A DNA stretch of 64,000 bases from Anditalea andensis. Lineage in GTDB: Bacteria > Bacteroidota > Bacteroidia > Cytophagales > Cyclobacteriaceae. Below are positions 17,479-25,936 of this stretch, one piece after another. Below the pieces are notes generated by a model that was not told the origin of the DNA, searched no databases, and saw nothing but the letters and a program-made list of their open reading frames with translations. The stretch is taken from assembly GCF_000714815.1 (NCBI RefSeq), contig NZ_JMIH01000004.1, positions 186,001 to 250,000 on the forward strand, in the 5' to 3' direction. How positions within the stretch are numbered: position 1 is the first letter of the stretch; each line of letters opens with the position of its first letter. The translations under genes were made by a program, and so were the position numbers.

Positions 17479-19590
17479 ATGGATCAATATGTAATCAAAA
17501 GGAATGGCACCTATGAAATCTTTCATGCTTATAAAATCAAAGACGCCTTGGAGCGGGGCTTTAACAGTGTACATCAAGCATATGATGCAGAACTATTCGA
17601 AGTAATATCCTGCAGCCTTGGTACCCGTACCATATGGTCTGTCGAAGAAATCCAAGATTTAATCGAGAAAACGCTTTTCGCCCACCGCTACTTTGAGGTG
17701 ATGAGGTCATTTATGCTTTATAGACATACGCGCAAACTGCAGAGGGAGCACATAGCGGGACTTAACGAGGATACCACCTATATCAATAGCACGCAGACTA
17801 TAGAAGAATACATAGGTCAGACAGACTGGCGCATAAATGCCAATGCAAACACCTCCTATTCCAATGCAGGGCTGGTAAACAATGTAGCGGGAAAAGTCAT
17901 CGCCAATTATTGGCTGGATAAAATATACAGCAAAGAGGAGGGCAATGCCCATCGAAATGGTGACATACACATCCATGATCTTGATTGTCTAACCGGTTAT
18001 TGCGCCGGTTGGAGCCTGAGAGCACTGCTGAATGAAGGTTTTAACGGGGTACGGGGACGTGTCGAAAGCCGTCCTCCCTCCCACTTCCGCGAGGCACTTG
18101 GCCAGATGGCAAACTTCCTCGGCATCCTCCAGAGCGAATGGGCCGGTGCCCAAGCCTTCAGCTCATTTGACACATACCTTGCTCCCTATGTATTTAAAGA
18201 TAAGCTATCCTACGACGATATTCTGAAAGCCATCAGGAGCTTTGTATACAACCTTAATGTGCCGGCCCGGTGGGGACAGTCGCCTTTTACCAATATCACC
18301 ATAGACTGGACAGTTCCCGAAGATCTGAAGGAACAGATCCCTACCAAAATGGACCTGCACTTGTTTAAAGATTTAGATCGTCCTGAATTGGTGGAATTGG
18401 CAAAGTCCCGCGGAGTAAACCACCTTGAGGAGCTCACCTACAAACATTTCAAGCCGGAGATGGCCCTCATCAACAAAGCATATTATACTGTAATGACGGA
18501 GGGTGATGCCAATGGCCAACCCTTTACCTTCCCCATTCCTACTGTAAATATCACAGAAGATTTTGACTGGTATGGAGAGAATACAGACATCTTATTCGAA
18601 AACACAGCCAAAATAGGTTCTTCTTATTTCCAAAATTTTATCGGCAGCCAATACCGGACAGATGCTGACGGTAACCGCATAGAAAATCCTGAAGCATATA
18701 AACCAAATGCGGTAAGAAGTATGTGCTGCAGACTACAGCTTGATCTAAGAGAACTGTTAAAAAGAGGCAATGGGCTCTTTGGCAGTGCGGAGATGACCGG
18801 AAGCATAGGGGTAGTCACCATTAACATGGCCCGGCTCGGCTATCTGTACCCTGGAAATAAGGATGGACTTTTTGACAAGCTAAACCAATTGATGAAGTTT
18901 GCCAAGTCAACTTTGGAGAAAAAAAGAAAGTTTATCCAGGATATGTTTGACAGAGGTTTATACCCTTATACCAAAAGATACCTCACCCATTTCAGAAACC
19001 ACTTCTCCACCATAGGAGTGAACGGAATGAACGAGATGATCAAAAATTTCACCTTAGGTAAAGAAGATATCACCACTCCATATGGGATCAATCTTGCCAC
19101 GGTCATCCTCGAGCATATCAGGGCTACCATGAAAATTTACCAAGAGGAAACCGGCAATTTATACAACTTAGAGGCTACTCCGGCGGAAGGTACTACCTAT
19201 AGATTTGCAAAGGAGGATCTAAAGAGATTTCCCGACATCATACAAGCCGGTCAGGGAGAAAACATCTATTATACCAACAGTTCGCAGATCCCGGTAGACC
19301 ATACCGAAGATCCATTTGAAGCCTTATTGCTGCAGGATGATCTGCAGTGCAAATATACAGGAGGAACAGTCCTGCACCTGTATATGAGTGAAAAGATCAG
19401 CAGCCCTGAAGCCTGCAGAAATTTTATCAGGAAAGTATTGTCAACTTTCAGACTCCCCTACATCACCCTGACACCCGTCTTCAGTATTTGCCCCGTGCAC
19501 GGCTATCTGAACGGTGAACATGAGTACTGCCCCAAATGTGATGACCTCTTGATTACAGAAATAAACCAAAACCAAAAAGAACTAATATGA
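17479..19590 (+). CDS. nrdD: Anaerobic ribonucleoside-triphosphate reductase, large part lacking the glycyl-radical domain
   Basis: 703 residues. An N-terminal ATP-cone (about 1-95) is followed by the class III ribonucleotide reductase barrel with NGDIHIHDLD, RPPSHFREALGQ and the CC pair in VRSMCCRLQLD. It ends with a zinc-ribbon remnant, CPVHGYLNGEHEYCPKC (C671, C684, C687). Ordinary NrdD continues directly into the RVxGY glycyl-radical loop; here the reading frame stops 16 residues after the ribbon. The radical domain is encoded by the next small gene, overlapping by ATGA. The two products must assemble to make dNTPs without oxygen. Confidence 0.93.
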   Translation: MDQYVIKRNGTYEIFHAYKIKDALERGFNSVHQAYDAELFEVISCSLGTRTIWSVEEIQDLIEKTLFAHRYFEVMRSFMLYRHTRKLQREHIAGLNEDTTYINSTQTIEEYIGQTDWRINANANTSYSNAGLVNNVAGKVIANYWLDKIYSKEEGNAHRNGDIHIHDLDCLTGYCAGWSLRALLNEGFNGVRGRVESRPPSHFREALGQMANFLGILQSEWAGAQAFSSFDTYLAPYVFKDKLSYDDILKAIRSFVYNLNVPARWGQSPFTNITIDWTVPEDLKEQIPTKMDLHLFKDLDRPELVELAKSRGVNHLEELTYKHFKPEMALINKAYYTVMTEGDANGQPFTFPIPTVNITEDFDWYGENTDILFENTAKIGSSYFQNFIGSQYRTDADGNRIENPEAYKPNAVRSMCCRLQLDLRELLKRGNGLFGSAEMTGSIGVVTINMARLGYLYPGNKDGLFDKLNQLMKFAKSTLEKKRKFIQDMFDRGLYPYTKRYLTHFRNHFSTIGVNGMNEMIKNFTLGKEDITTPYGINLATVILEHIRATMKIYQEETGNLYNLEATPAEGTTYRFAKEDLKRFPDIIQAGQGENIYYTNSSQIPVDHTEDPFEALLLQDDLQCKYTGGTVLHLYMSEKISSPEACRNFIRKVLSTFRLPYITLTPVFSICPVHGYLNGEHEYCPKCDDLLITEINQNQKELI

Positions 19591-19745
19591 AAATCCAAGA
19601 AATTTTAAAAACAATACCAGAAAAAAGAACAAAATGCCTGGTCTATACCCGGGTGATGGGCTATCACCGACCTGTGGAAAGTTTTAATATCGGGAAGAAA
19701 GGTGAACATCGCCAAAGGTTGCACTTCGAAGAGAAGTCCACGTGA
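19587..19745 (+). CDS. Separate glycyl-radical domain of anaerobic ribonucleotide reductase
   Basis: A 52-residue gene whose ATG overlaps the nrdD stop (ATGA at 19587-19590), so translation is probably coupled. It reads MKIQEILKTIPEKR, then TKCLVYTRVMGYHRPVESFN and GKKGEHRQRLHF. TRVMGYHRP is the glycyl-radical site of class III reductases, with Gly25 as the predicted radical carrier, and the GKKGEH tail is normal for the family. It would be activated by NrdG at 20007. A terminator follows 31 nt later. Too short for most gene finders. Confidence 0.9.
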   Translation: MKIQEILKTIPEKRTKCLVYTRVMGYHRPVESFNIGKKGEHRQRLHFEEKST

Positions 19746-19776
19746 TATATGGACTTCTTTGACAATTGTTATAAAG

Positions 19777-19803
19777 AGCCTGCCATTTATATGCGCAGGC
19801 TTT
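19777..19803 (+). terminator. Intrinsic terminator of the nrdD unit
   Basis: AGCCTGC (19777-19783) pairs with GCAGGCT (19795-19801) around an 11-nt loop and is followed by TTATTTACTT. It separates nrdD from nrdG transcription. Confidence 0.65.
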
Positions 19804-19874
19804 ATTTACTTGGGTCTCATTCTTCTATCATAACTACTGCAATAACGTAAACACAATATTATAGATCTCCTTAT

Positions 19875-19940
19875 GTGACAATTATCATAATATGGATTGA
19901 TGTATCCCTTATTTTAAGCTATGGATCTATATTATTTTTG
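19875..19940 (+). promoter_or_regulatory. FNR-like promoter of nrdG
   Basis: GTGACAATTATCAT (19875-19888) holds TGA-N6-TCA. A perfect TAnnTTTG element, TATTTTTG, lies at 19933-19940, 51.5 nt from the site centre. The promoter ends 66 nt before the nrdG start. Confidence 0.6.
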
Positions 19941-20006
19941 AACAGGATATTTTTCCTACGGTATTGAAATAAAACACATTTATAAATTTACATAGACCCA
20001 CATAAC

Positions 20007-20726
20007 ATGAGCCCAAAAATCGAACGCACGGTCAATAAAGAAAGGATAGCCCGACCGATATTCAATATTACCCCTTTCACGCTATTGGATTATCCAGGCA
20101 AGATAGCCTGCATCTTATGGTTTGCAGGGTGTAATATGCGATGCATATATTGTTACAACCCGGAAATCGTAATGGGAAAGGGAAAATTATTTCTTGACCA
20201 AGCCATGGTATTTATAGAATCCAGAAAGCACCTTATTGATGGTGTAGTATTGAGTGGCGGTGAATGTACCCTGCACAGGGATATCATACCTTTGACCCGA
20301 AACATAAAAGATAAAGGTTTAGATGTAAAAATAGATACAAATGGAGCGCTGCCCGAACGTATAGATGAAATGATTAATCAAGGATTGGTGGATTACATTG
20401 CGCTAGATTTTAAAAGCCTGCCAAAAAACTTTGAATCGATAACGGGTTCCCGTTTATTTGATGCTTTTGAGAGTACCCTTCAACTTCTTATCCAATCTAA
20501 AATAGCATATGAAGTGAGAACAACAGTACATTCAGATCTAATCAGTGTAGATGAACTTAAACAGATGGTAAAATACCTGGACACAAAAGGCTATAAAGGA
20601 AAATATTATATACAGCATTTTACGAACGGCAAACCTACTATAGGAAATATAAATGACGGTAAACCTTTCAAAGATCTTATCCAATATTCTACCAAAAACA
20701 TTCAGATAGTGGAGAGAGGGTTTTGA
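20007..20726 (+). CDS. nrdG: Anaerobic ribonucleotide reductase activating protein (radical SAM)
   Basis: A 239-residue radical SAM enzyme with the cluster motif CNMRCIYC preceded by FTLLDYPGKIACILWFAG, as in NrdG2-type activases. SGGE (VVLSGGECTLH) is the SAM-binding GGE motif. It would generate the glycyl radical on Gly25 of the small protein encoded at 19587. It has its own FNR-like promoter. Confidence 0.9.
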   Translation: MSPKIERTVNKERIARPIFNITPFTLLDYPGKIACILWFAGCNMRCIYCYNPEIVMGKGKLFLDQAMVFIESRKHLIDGVVLSGGECTLHRDIIPLTRNIKDKGLDVKIDTNGALPERIDEMINQGLVDYIALDFKSLPKNFESITGSRLFDAFESTLQLLIQSKIAYEVRTTVHSDLISVDELKQMVKYLDTKGYKGKYYIQHFTNGKPTIGNINDGKPFKDLIQYSTKNIQIVERGF

Positions 20727-20924
20727 GAAGATGGGTGTTTTATGTAGAACAACGTTGACAAATAAAAAAAAGGAAGAGAGAAGGAAGCCGAGGATTTATT
20801 TTTGAGGTTGAATATAATATCGAAACCTTTTAATTGAAATATTTTTTTTATTTTGACCTCTTAAATAGTTCCACTTATAAGCATTTTGTTTACTTTAAGG
20901 TTTCATATCTACCTACTATACATC

Positions 20925-21353
20925 ATGAAAAAAACTATATTCCTATTTATGATACCTGTTTTATTTTTAGGTTGTAATGCTCCAGCCAATGAGCAACAAG
21001 ATTTAAGAGATGAACAAACGGATTCCCGAACTATGAATGAACCAGATAGCCTATTAAGGCATGTAGTCCTTTTTAAATTCAAAGACAGCTCCTCCGAAGC
21101 TGATATAAAGGAAATAGTGGATGCATTCAGAGCCCTTCCCGATCAGATAGACGGCATCACAGGTTTTGAATGGGGTACAAATGTTAGCCCCGAGGGATTG
21201 GGAGATGGTTTTACCCACTGCTTTTTCGTTACTTTCAGGGATGAAAGATCTAGAGACGAATACCTCCCCCACCCTGATCACAAAACCTTCGGTGAAATTC
21301 TGGGTCCTCATCTGGATAAAGTGCTGGTGGTGGATTATTGGGCAAGGCAGTAA
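20925..21353 (+). CDS. Dabb (stress-responsive A/B barrel) domain lipoprotein
   Basis: 142 residues from ATG 20925, chosen because it starts a lipoprotein signal MKKTIFLFMIPVLFLGC. A short linker leads to a Dabb domain (about residues 45-142) with the typical LLRHVVLFKFKD opening, GITGFEWGTN, and the THCFFVTFRDERSRDEYLPH segment. Small dimeric barrels of this kind have varied or unknown roles. It is a single gene; no partner is obvious. Confidence 0.82.
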   Translation: MKKTIFLFMIPVLFLGCNAPANEQQDLRDEQTDSRTMNEPDSLLRHVVLFKFKDSSSEADIKEIVDAFRALPDQIDGITGFEWGTNVSPEGLGDGFTHCFFVTFRDERSRDEYLPHPDHKTFGEILGPHLDKVLVVDYWARQ

Positions 21354-21426
21354 GTTAATATGGGACCCAACTGTTAAAATCGACAACTTAAATGCCGATC
21401 TGCTAAATCCGCATTGTAATGAAACT

Positions 21427-21500
21427 GTCCTGAAAGGATTACATGTTTATAGGTAAAATGTTCATACCATATACCGATCCTAAAGGGGTCGTATGTGATG
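21427..21500. repeat. Partial REP-like hairpin unit
   Basis: Two hairpins, GTCC-TGAAA-GGAT (21427-21439) and CGATCC-TAAAG-GGGTCG (21475-21491), keep the order and spacer features of the two fuller copies at 22507-23016. These include a TTTATAG spacer and the trailing TATGTGATG. It lies after the Dabb gene. Nothing else is recognisable in 21501-21677. Confidence 0.65.
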
Positions 21501-21677
21501 CACCCGCATAATTTAAAACTGGAATAAATCTCTAATAATTAAGCTATTAAAACTATAGAAAAGGCGCCAACTTTATGTCATTGCCTTTTTATATGATTTC
21601 ATTATCACAATATTGATAAAAAGTAACTTTTTTCACCATAAATATTACCTTCTTAATTATCCATAGTAAACGGTCGA

Positions 21678-22310
21678 CTATTGCGCCAAATAAATAGACA
21701 ACCTATCATACCACCTTTCCCCCTTGTAGAAATGGAATAGCACCTTTGCCAGATCCGCCTGGTAAGATTTGGAAGTAACCAAAAGGGTACATTCATGCTT
21801 GGTCGCATAGGACCAAAAATCACCTATCTTGCTAAAATTGAATTTTATAAAAGACGTTTCAGCCGTGTGGGAAGTGATGAGTTCGATAAGCTGCCGCTCT
21901 TCCACCAGCTTTGATTTAGGTATAAAGCTTGGCGATATGATCGTAACCTGACTGTCCTTGATAACATCAGAGAACAAATGGATGAAGTTTTTGATGATCT
22001 TAGCGGAATTACCTGTACCGTCATAATGAAACAGTATCCTGTTCATGGATATAACATGGTCAAAAAGCAACAGGGGTATATCGCAGGTATTTCTCTCCAG
22101 CATACGCGGCTTGTCCATCTCATGGAGCCATTCGAGGATCTGAGGAAGATAGGCCGTCACCAAAGTAGGATCAGCTAAAGGATCTGTCACAATAGGTGGA
22201 GGAGGTGGATTGTTAGTTATCAGCTCCACGGGGGCTTTCGAAAAACAGTGAAGCTGCAGCAGTGCCTCTGGTATCTCAAAATTCGCTAATGTTTTAGATT
22301 TCAGTTGCAT
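21678..22310 (-). CDS. Universal-stress-protein-like protein
   Basis: 210 residues. After a proline-rich stretch (NNPPPPP near 35), the second half resembles a UspA fold: NRILFHYDGTGNSAKIIKNF with the short strand and DG turn, a central strand VTIISPSF, and a final CTLLVTSKSYQADLAKVLF. The usual ATP-binding GxxG signature is not clear. Usp proteins accompany FNR-type regulation in many bacteria, and this gene faces away from the Crp/Fnr gene. Weak homology; I would not name a function. Confidence 0.5.
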   Translation of the reverse strand: MQLKSKTLANFEIPEALLQLHCFSKAPVELITNNPPPPPIVTDPLADPTLVTAYLPQILEWLHEMDKPRMLERNTCDIPLLLFDHVISMNRILFHYDGTGNSAKIIKNFIHLFSDVIKDSQVTIISPSFIPKSKLVEERQLIELITSHTAETSFIKFNFSKIGDFWSYATKHECTLLVTSKSYQADLAKVLFHFYKGERWYDRLSIYLAQ

Positions 22311-22373
22311 AGATCTATTATTTATACAAACTTACCATCTATTTACTGCTGAAATAATGACATTTAAAGCATG

Positions 22374-22397
22374 AAAACCTGATTATCGTCAGGTTTT
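22374..22397. promoter_or_regulatory. 9-bp palindrome, terminator or FNR-like site
   Basis: AAAACCTGA (22374-22382) and TCAGGTTTT (22389-22397) flank TTATCG. It reads as TGA-N6-TCA 70 nt before the USP-like gene, with TATTTCAG at the 29.5-nt position. It is also a perfect terminator-type hairpin with T runs. Sequence alone does not decide. Confidence 0.4.
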
Positions 22398-22506
22398 TGG
22401 ATGGCAATAAACCAGTTAGGTTCATTGGTACTGGCCATTTGTGATTTACCCATTGAAAGGGTATGAAATATAAATCCGTCTGAGAAAGTCGATTCACAAG
22501 CGATAT

Positions 22507-22770
22507 TTCCCCCGACGCCGTTGTCCGACACCTTCAGTGTCGAATGCAAACTGGACTTTAACCTTGCTATATACATTTGATGCCTTCAGCATCATATACC
22601 GCTATAGGAGCGACCTATCAGCTTATAGGGATGGTAAAAAGGGCTTTGCCAGGAAACTAAGACTGAACCATAAATTCCCGACTGTTGATAGAAAAATATT
22701 TAGAACATCAAACTGGTTCTAAAAGAATCGCATTGTATAGAAAGACATTATGAATTTTGAATGTGATATT
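22507..22770. repeat. REP/BIME-like hairpin unit, copy A
   Basis: In order: CGACAC-CTTCA-GTGTCG (22526-22542), TGATGC-CTTCA-GCATCA (22578-22594), a TATAGGAGCGA spacer, GGTTC-TAAAA-GAATC (22715-22729), then ATAGAAAGACATTATGAATT and ATGTGAT. All stems enclose 5-nt loops. Compared with copy B it lacks exactly the last hairpin before ATGTGAT. The gap between the USP-like gene and crp (22311-23119) holds no gene. Confidence 0.75.
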
Positions 22771-22786
22771 TGATTCAATTTCGATT

Positions 22787-23016
22787 CTCCCCCCAACGCG
22801 GATGTTCGACACCTTCAGTGTCGAGGACTATCTGAAAATTATTACTAAACATGTGATGCCTTCAGCATCAAAATTTTGTTTTAAATGTAGGATAATAGCT
22901 TTCTTCTTGCTTATAGAAGCGATATGAATGGTTAGTAGGCCGATCCTAAAAGGATCGCAGTTTATAGAAAGATATTATGAATTTTGAACCGATCCTGAAA
23001 GGATCGTATGTGATGG
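22787..23016. repeat. REP/BIME-like hairpin unit, copy B
   Basis: In order: TCGACAC-CTTCA-GTGTCGA (22806-22824), TGATGC-CTTCA-GCATCA (22854-22870), TATAGAAGCGA spacer, CGATCC-TAAAA-GGATCG (22941-22957), ATAGAAAGATATTATGAATT, CGATCC-TGAAA-GGATCG (22990-23006) and TATGTGATG. Tandem with copy A and in the same orientation. Read on the minus strand the first two loops are TGAAG, so every loop fits C-TRAAR-G and the two halves of the unit point at each other. Confidence 0.8.
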
Positions 23017-23119
23017 TGATTGCAGCATTAAACTTCTCCCGCCACATTTATTCTATGCCACCATTTGTCAATGACTTATCTATAAATAGCTATGAATCTA
23101 TGGTGCATTCAGCATTCTA

Positions 23120-23827
23120 CTAACTATAAAAATCCGCCAGCTTAGCCAATCCAGCTTTATTCTGAACCACTATTTTCTTACCTTCAAAAGTGATCAGCTT
23201 ATCTTTCTTAAATTCAGATAATAATCGGATCACTGTCTCTGTGGCTGTACCTACTAGGGCCGCTATTTCTTCCCGGGTAAGGACTATATCTATCTTTTGG
23301 CTTTTATCGCCTTCCACACCGTATCCATCACAAAGTTTTAACAGGGTGAAAGCCAGTCTTTCCCGGATGGTCTTTTGAGTAGCATCAGTGAGCTGCTCCT
23401 CCATTATGCCCAGTTCATGACAGATTGCTTTAGTCAGCCTTTGATGGAAATGCCTATCTTTGGATATCAGATCCAAAAATGTCTCCTTTGGTATAAAGCA
23501 GACATTGGCATCCTCCACTATGGTAGTAGTGCAGGAATAGGTCTCCTCTCCCAATAGGGCTGTATAACCCAGAAAATCTCCTTTTTTAGCCAACCTGATG
23601 ATCTGTTCTTTACCGTTGGATGCTATTTTAAAAGTCTTGACCACACCGGAACTGACACAGAACACACCCATGGGTTTGGTACCTTCATAGTATAGGATCT
23701 GACCTTTTTTATGGGTGATCAGATTTTTAGTTTTAGTAAGGCTGCAAAGGTTTTCTTCTGAAAGTTCGGAAAACATAGAAAATTTCCTTGACAGACACTG
23801 TTCACATGGTGTGTTTCGCTCTTGCAT
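23120..23827 (-). CDS. Crp/Fnr-family regulator with N-terminal cysteines
   Basis: 235 residues from ATG 23827, preferred over an upstream TTG because it begins MQERNTPCEQC. Cys8, Cys11 and Cys28, with a further Cys in VFCVSS, could hold an FNR-type Fe-S cluster. A cyclic-nucleotide-like barrel follows (KGQILYYEGTKP, GKEQIIRLAKKGDFLG). The helix-turn-helix is REEIAALVGTATETVIRLLSEF. Its E-x3-R pair is what FNR and CRP use to read TGA. Sites of the TGA-N6-TCA type lie before its own gene and many respiratory genes here, so it is the likely local regulator. Confidence 0.85.
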   Translation of the reverse strand: MQERNTPCEQCLSRKFSMFSELSEENLCSLTKTKNLITHKKGQILYYEGTKPMGVFCVSSGVVKTFKIASNGKEQIIRLAKKGDFLGYTALLGEETYSCTTTIVEDANVCFIPKETFLDLISKDRHFHQRLTKAICHELGIMEEQLTDATQKTIRERLAFTLLKLCDGYGVEGDKSQKIDIVLTREEIAALVGTATETVIRLLSEFKKDKLITFEGKKIVVQNKAGLAKLADFYS

Positions 23828-23849
23828 ATTCTGGTGTATTTTATAAGTA

Positions 23850-23892
23850 CAAATAAAAGCACCCCTAGACAAAAAAAATATGACCTATATCA
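23850..23892 (-). promoter_or_regulatory. FNR-like promoter of the crp/fnr gene (autoregulation)
   Basis: TGACCTATATCA (23881-23892) is TGA-N6-TCA. On the minus strand TTTATTTG (23857-23850) lies 29.5 nt from its centre, the same distance as in narK, ctaA and YceI promoters. This predicts class II control of the regulator by itself or a relative. Confidence 0.6.
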
Positions 23893-23939
23893 GGTTTCGA
23901 AACAATGTATAATTTATATGAATGATTCCAGATATTAAT

Positions 23940-24524
23940 TTACTTCTTACCCACCAGAAACAACTCAAAATTAACTTTTATCTCGTCTTTTACTTTTACA
24001 GTACCTAAAAATTTAACAGGAGGATCTATCCCAAAATCGGTAAATTTAAAAGACTGGCTACCTACTATTTTTTTTGAATTTTCGCTTAAAGTGACCAGTT
24101 GACAGCTTACCGGAAAACGCTTCGTAACTCCCGCTATGGTAATATCCACCTTACCATAAAAAGCTTCTTTTTGTGAGGGATTTCTAGAACCTACTAATTC
24201 CAAAAAGCGGATCCTTATTTCAGGATATTCTTCTGCTTGGACGGTTTTGAGAAAATCTCTGGTCATGATGGGATTAAAGCAATCAAAATTATTCGCTTTC
24301 ATCACAATATCACCAGCCCAGGACATATTACCTACCCCTACTTCATCATTTTGAATCAAGATATCCGTTCCTGAATAATCTATTAAGGCACAATTGTATT
24401 TATTTACATTCGTAGACCCCTCTATTTCAAGACGGCTATCTTCAGAGACTATCCACTTGATTTTATCTAAAGAAAATATTGGATCCATAAATAGGATACT
24501 CCATAAGATGAACAAAAAAGACAT
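23940..24524 (-). CDS. YceI-family protein
   Basis: A 194-residue exported protein with a short hydrophobic N-terminus and a YceI lipocalin-like barrel: LEIEGSTNVNKYNC, the central PEIRIRFLEL, GKVDITIAGVTKRFPV and FKFTDFGIDPP. YceI proteins bind isoprenoid or amphiphilic ligands. It is third in a unit with a porin and another YceI gene; a strong hairpin between it and the porin may reduce its expression. Confidence 0.85.
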   Translation of the reverse strand: MSFLFILWSILFMDPIFSLDKIKWIVSEDSRLEIEGSTNVNKYNCALIDYSGTDILIQNDEVGVGNMSWAGDIVMKANNFDCFNPIMTRDFLKTVQAEEYPEIRIRFLELVGSRNPSQKEAFYGKVDITIAGVTKRFPVSCQLVTLSENSKKIVGSQSFKFTDFGIDPPVKFLGTVKVKDEIKVNFELFLVGKK

Positions 24525-24549
24525 GGATGATGGAGGTTTAATTAAATAA

Positions 24550-24572
24550 GGTGCCGGAAATATCCCGGCACC
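24550..24572 (-). terminator. Hairpin between porin and downstream YceI gene
   Basis: GGTGCCGG (24550-24557) and CCGGCACC (24565-24572) form a perfect 8-bp GC-rich stem with a 7-nt loop, 20 nt after the porin stop on the minus strand and followed by an AT-rich tract. A leaky terminator or mRNA stabiliser is likely. Confidence 0.6.
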
Positions 24573-24592
24573 ATTTTATTATTTATTTGAAT

Positions 24593-25909
24593 TTAGAAGC
24601 TTATCGCTGCCTCGATATTGAAACCATGGAATCTGGCACCGTTGTACTTACTTTGAGCGGCAAATCCATCGTACCTCTGGTCCACATATTCGAGCTTGGC
24701 AAGGATGTTTTTGGTCATAAACCAGCCACCACCGATATTTAACCTGCTGATATTTAACTCACCTGCAGTCTCATTCATTTTACCGGATACCTCGTTATAC
24801 CTGCCGCCAAGATAGAATTGTTCAGTATTGCCAAATCTATATAGCAACTCACCGGCCAGTTGGGTAAAGGAACCGTTACCTTGTTCTTCACTATTATTGG
24901 CTACTTCGTAGATACCAAAGAACTCCAAACCTTTATATTTGATAAATGGGTTAATCTGGATGGCTGTAAGTTGACTGAATCTTGGATTAAATCTGCCTTC
25001 AAAATCAGTAGCGTCTCCCTCTAAAGTTCTCATGATGCCATAATACCTAGATCCAGCTCGGTCTCCACCATATAAAGAAGTACCGGTATTAAGGCCTTGA
25101 TTTCGGTACATAGAACCGGTTAATCTTACTCTTAGGTCGTCAGTTAAGTAATTATCATATCCAATCTTTCCGAAGAAAGAAAGTCTGTTGTCAACATCAG
25201 GATTTACCACCACGTTTTGGTTTAATTTACCATTGGTGACACCTAGTACTACCAAAAACCCATCTTTCTGCACTGTAGCCTGTCCGAATCCTTCTGTAGT
25301 AAAAGCATCCATGATATAATTACCAATGAATGGGTTGTAAATAGCTCTTGCATTATCTGTTCTTCTATACACCGCATCACCGTATGCAAATTCATCCAAA
25401 CCTACAGTAATGGTAGTGTACTGCATGATGCCTTCCAAGAACCCGGGAGCAATAAAGTCAAGTCTATCGATCTGTAAGTGTCCTCCTTTTACCCATGCTT
25501 CATTATGGTGTTTGGAAGACAGATAGGTTCTTAAGTGCATTTTCACACCACGGTGCAATTGCACATCCAGGTTAAGGTTAGCAGTAGGTAGGTTAAGATT
25601 GCTTTCCAAAATCGACAGATTACCCAGGTTATTGCTATGTCTGATACCCTGATATTGTAAAGCAAAGTCACCACCTACACGTACCCTTAGCCCTGTAAAG
25701 GGAACATCGGTATCTTTGGATGTTTCAAAAACATTGATACCATCTTTATTATTAGGTCTGTGGTACTGTAACTCCAGTGGATCGACTGTCTGTACTTCCA
25801 CTTCAGTTTGCTGAACCACTACAGTCTGACCATAAACATTTGTATTGCCTCCAATAATAGCCAGTGCAGAAAAAAGGCCGGCTGCGAATAATGTATTAAG
25901 CGTTTTCAT
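24593..25909 (-). CDS. Outer-membrane beta-barrel porin-like protein
   Basis: 438 residues with a Sec signal peptide ending NVYGQ. A run of alternating amphipathic strands follows and ends in the aromatic terminal strand FHGFNIEAAISF, the hallmark of outer-membrane barrels. Segments such as LNLDVQLHRGVKMHLRTYLSSKHHNEAW and EQFYLGGRYNEV are typical of uncharacterised Bacteroidota porins. It lies between two YceI genes under an FNR-like tandem promoter. Substrate unknown. Confidence 0.78.
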   Translation of the reverse strand: MKTLNTLFAAGLFSALAIIGGNTNVYGQTVVVQQTEVEVQTVDPLELQYHRPNNKDGINVFETSKDTDVPFTGLRVRVGGDFALQYQGIRHSNNLGNLSILESNLNLPTANLNLDVQLHRGVKMHLRTYLSSKHHNEAWVKGGHLQIDRLDFIAPGFLEGIMQYTTITVGLDEFAYGDAVYRRTDNARAIYNPFIGNYIMDAFTTEGFGQATVQKDGFLVVLGVTNGKLNQNVVVNPDVDNRLSFFGKIGYDNYLTDDLRVRLTGSMYRNQGLNTGTSLYGGDRAGSRYYGIMRTLEGDATDFEGRFNPRFSQLTAIQINPFIKYKGLEFFGIYEVANNSEEQGNGSFTQLAGELLYRFGNTEQFYLGGRYNEVSGKMNETAGELNISRLNIGGGWFMTKNILAKLEYVDQRYDGFAAQSKYNGARFHGFNIEAAISF

Positions 25910-25936
25910 AATCTTAGAGATTGAATTGTAAAGGTG

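Noticed and set aside
19571-19590. Programmed frameshift joining nrdD to the radical domain
   Set aside because: The A5 run before GAA does not form a standard X-XXY-YYZ slippery site, and the small gene has its own ATG in an ATGA overlap.
22526-23006. Repeats as a CRISPR array
   Set aside because: Units are different short hairpins in a fixed order, without identical direct repeats and uniform spacers, and no cas genes are near.
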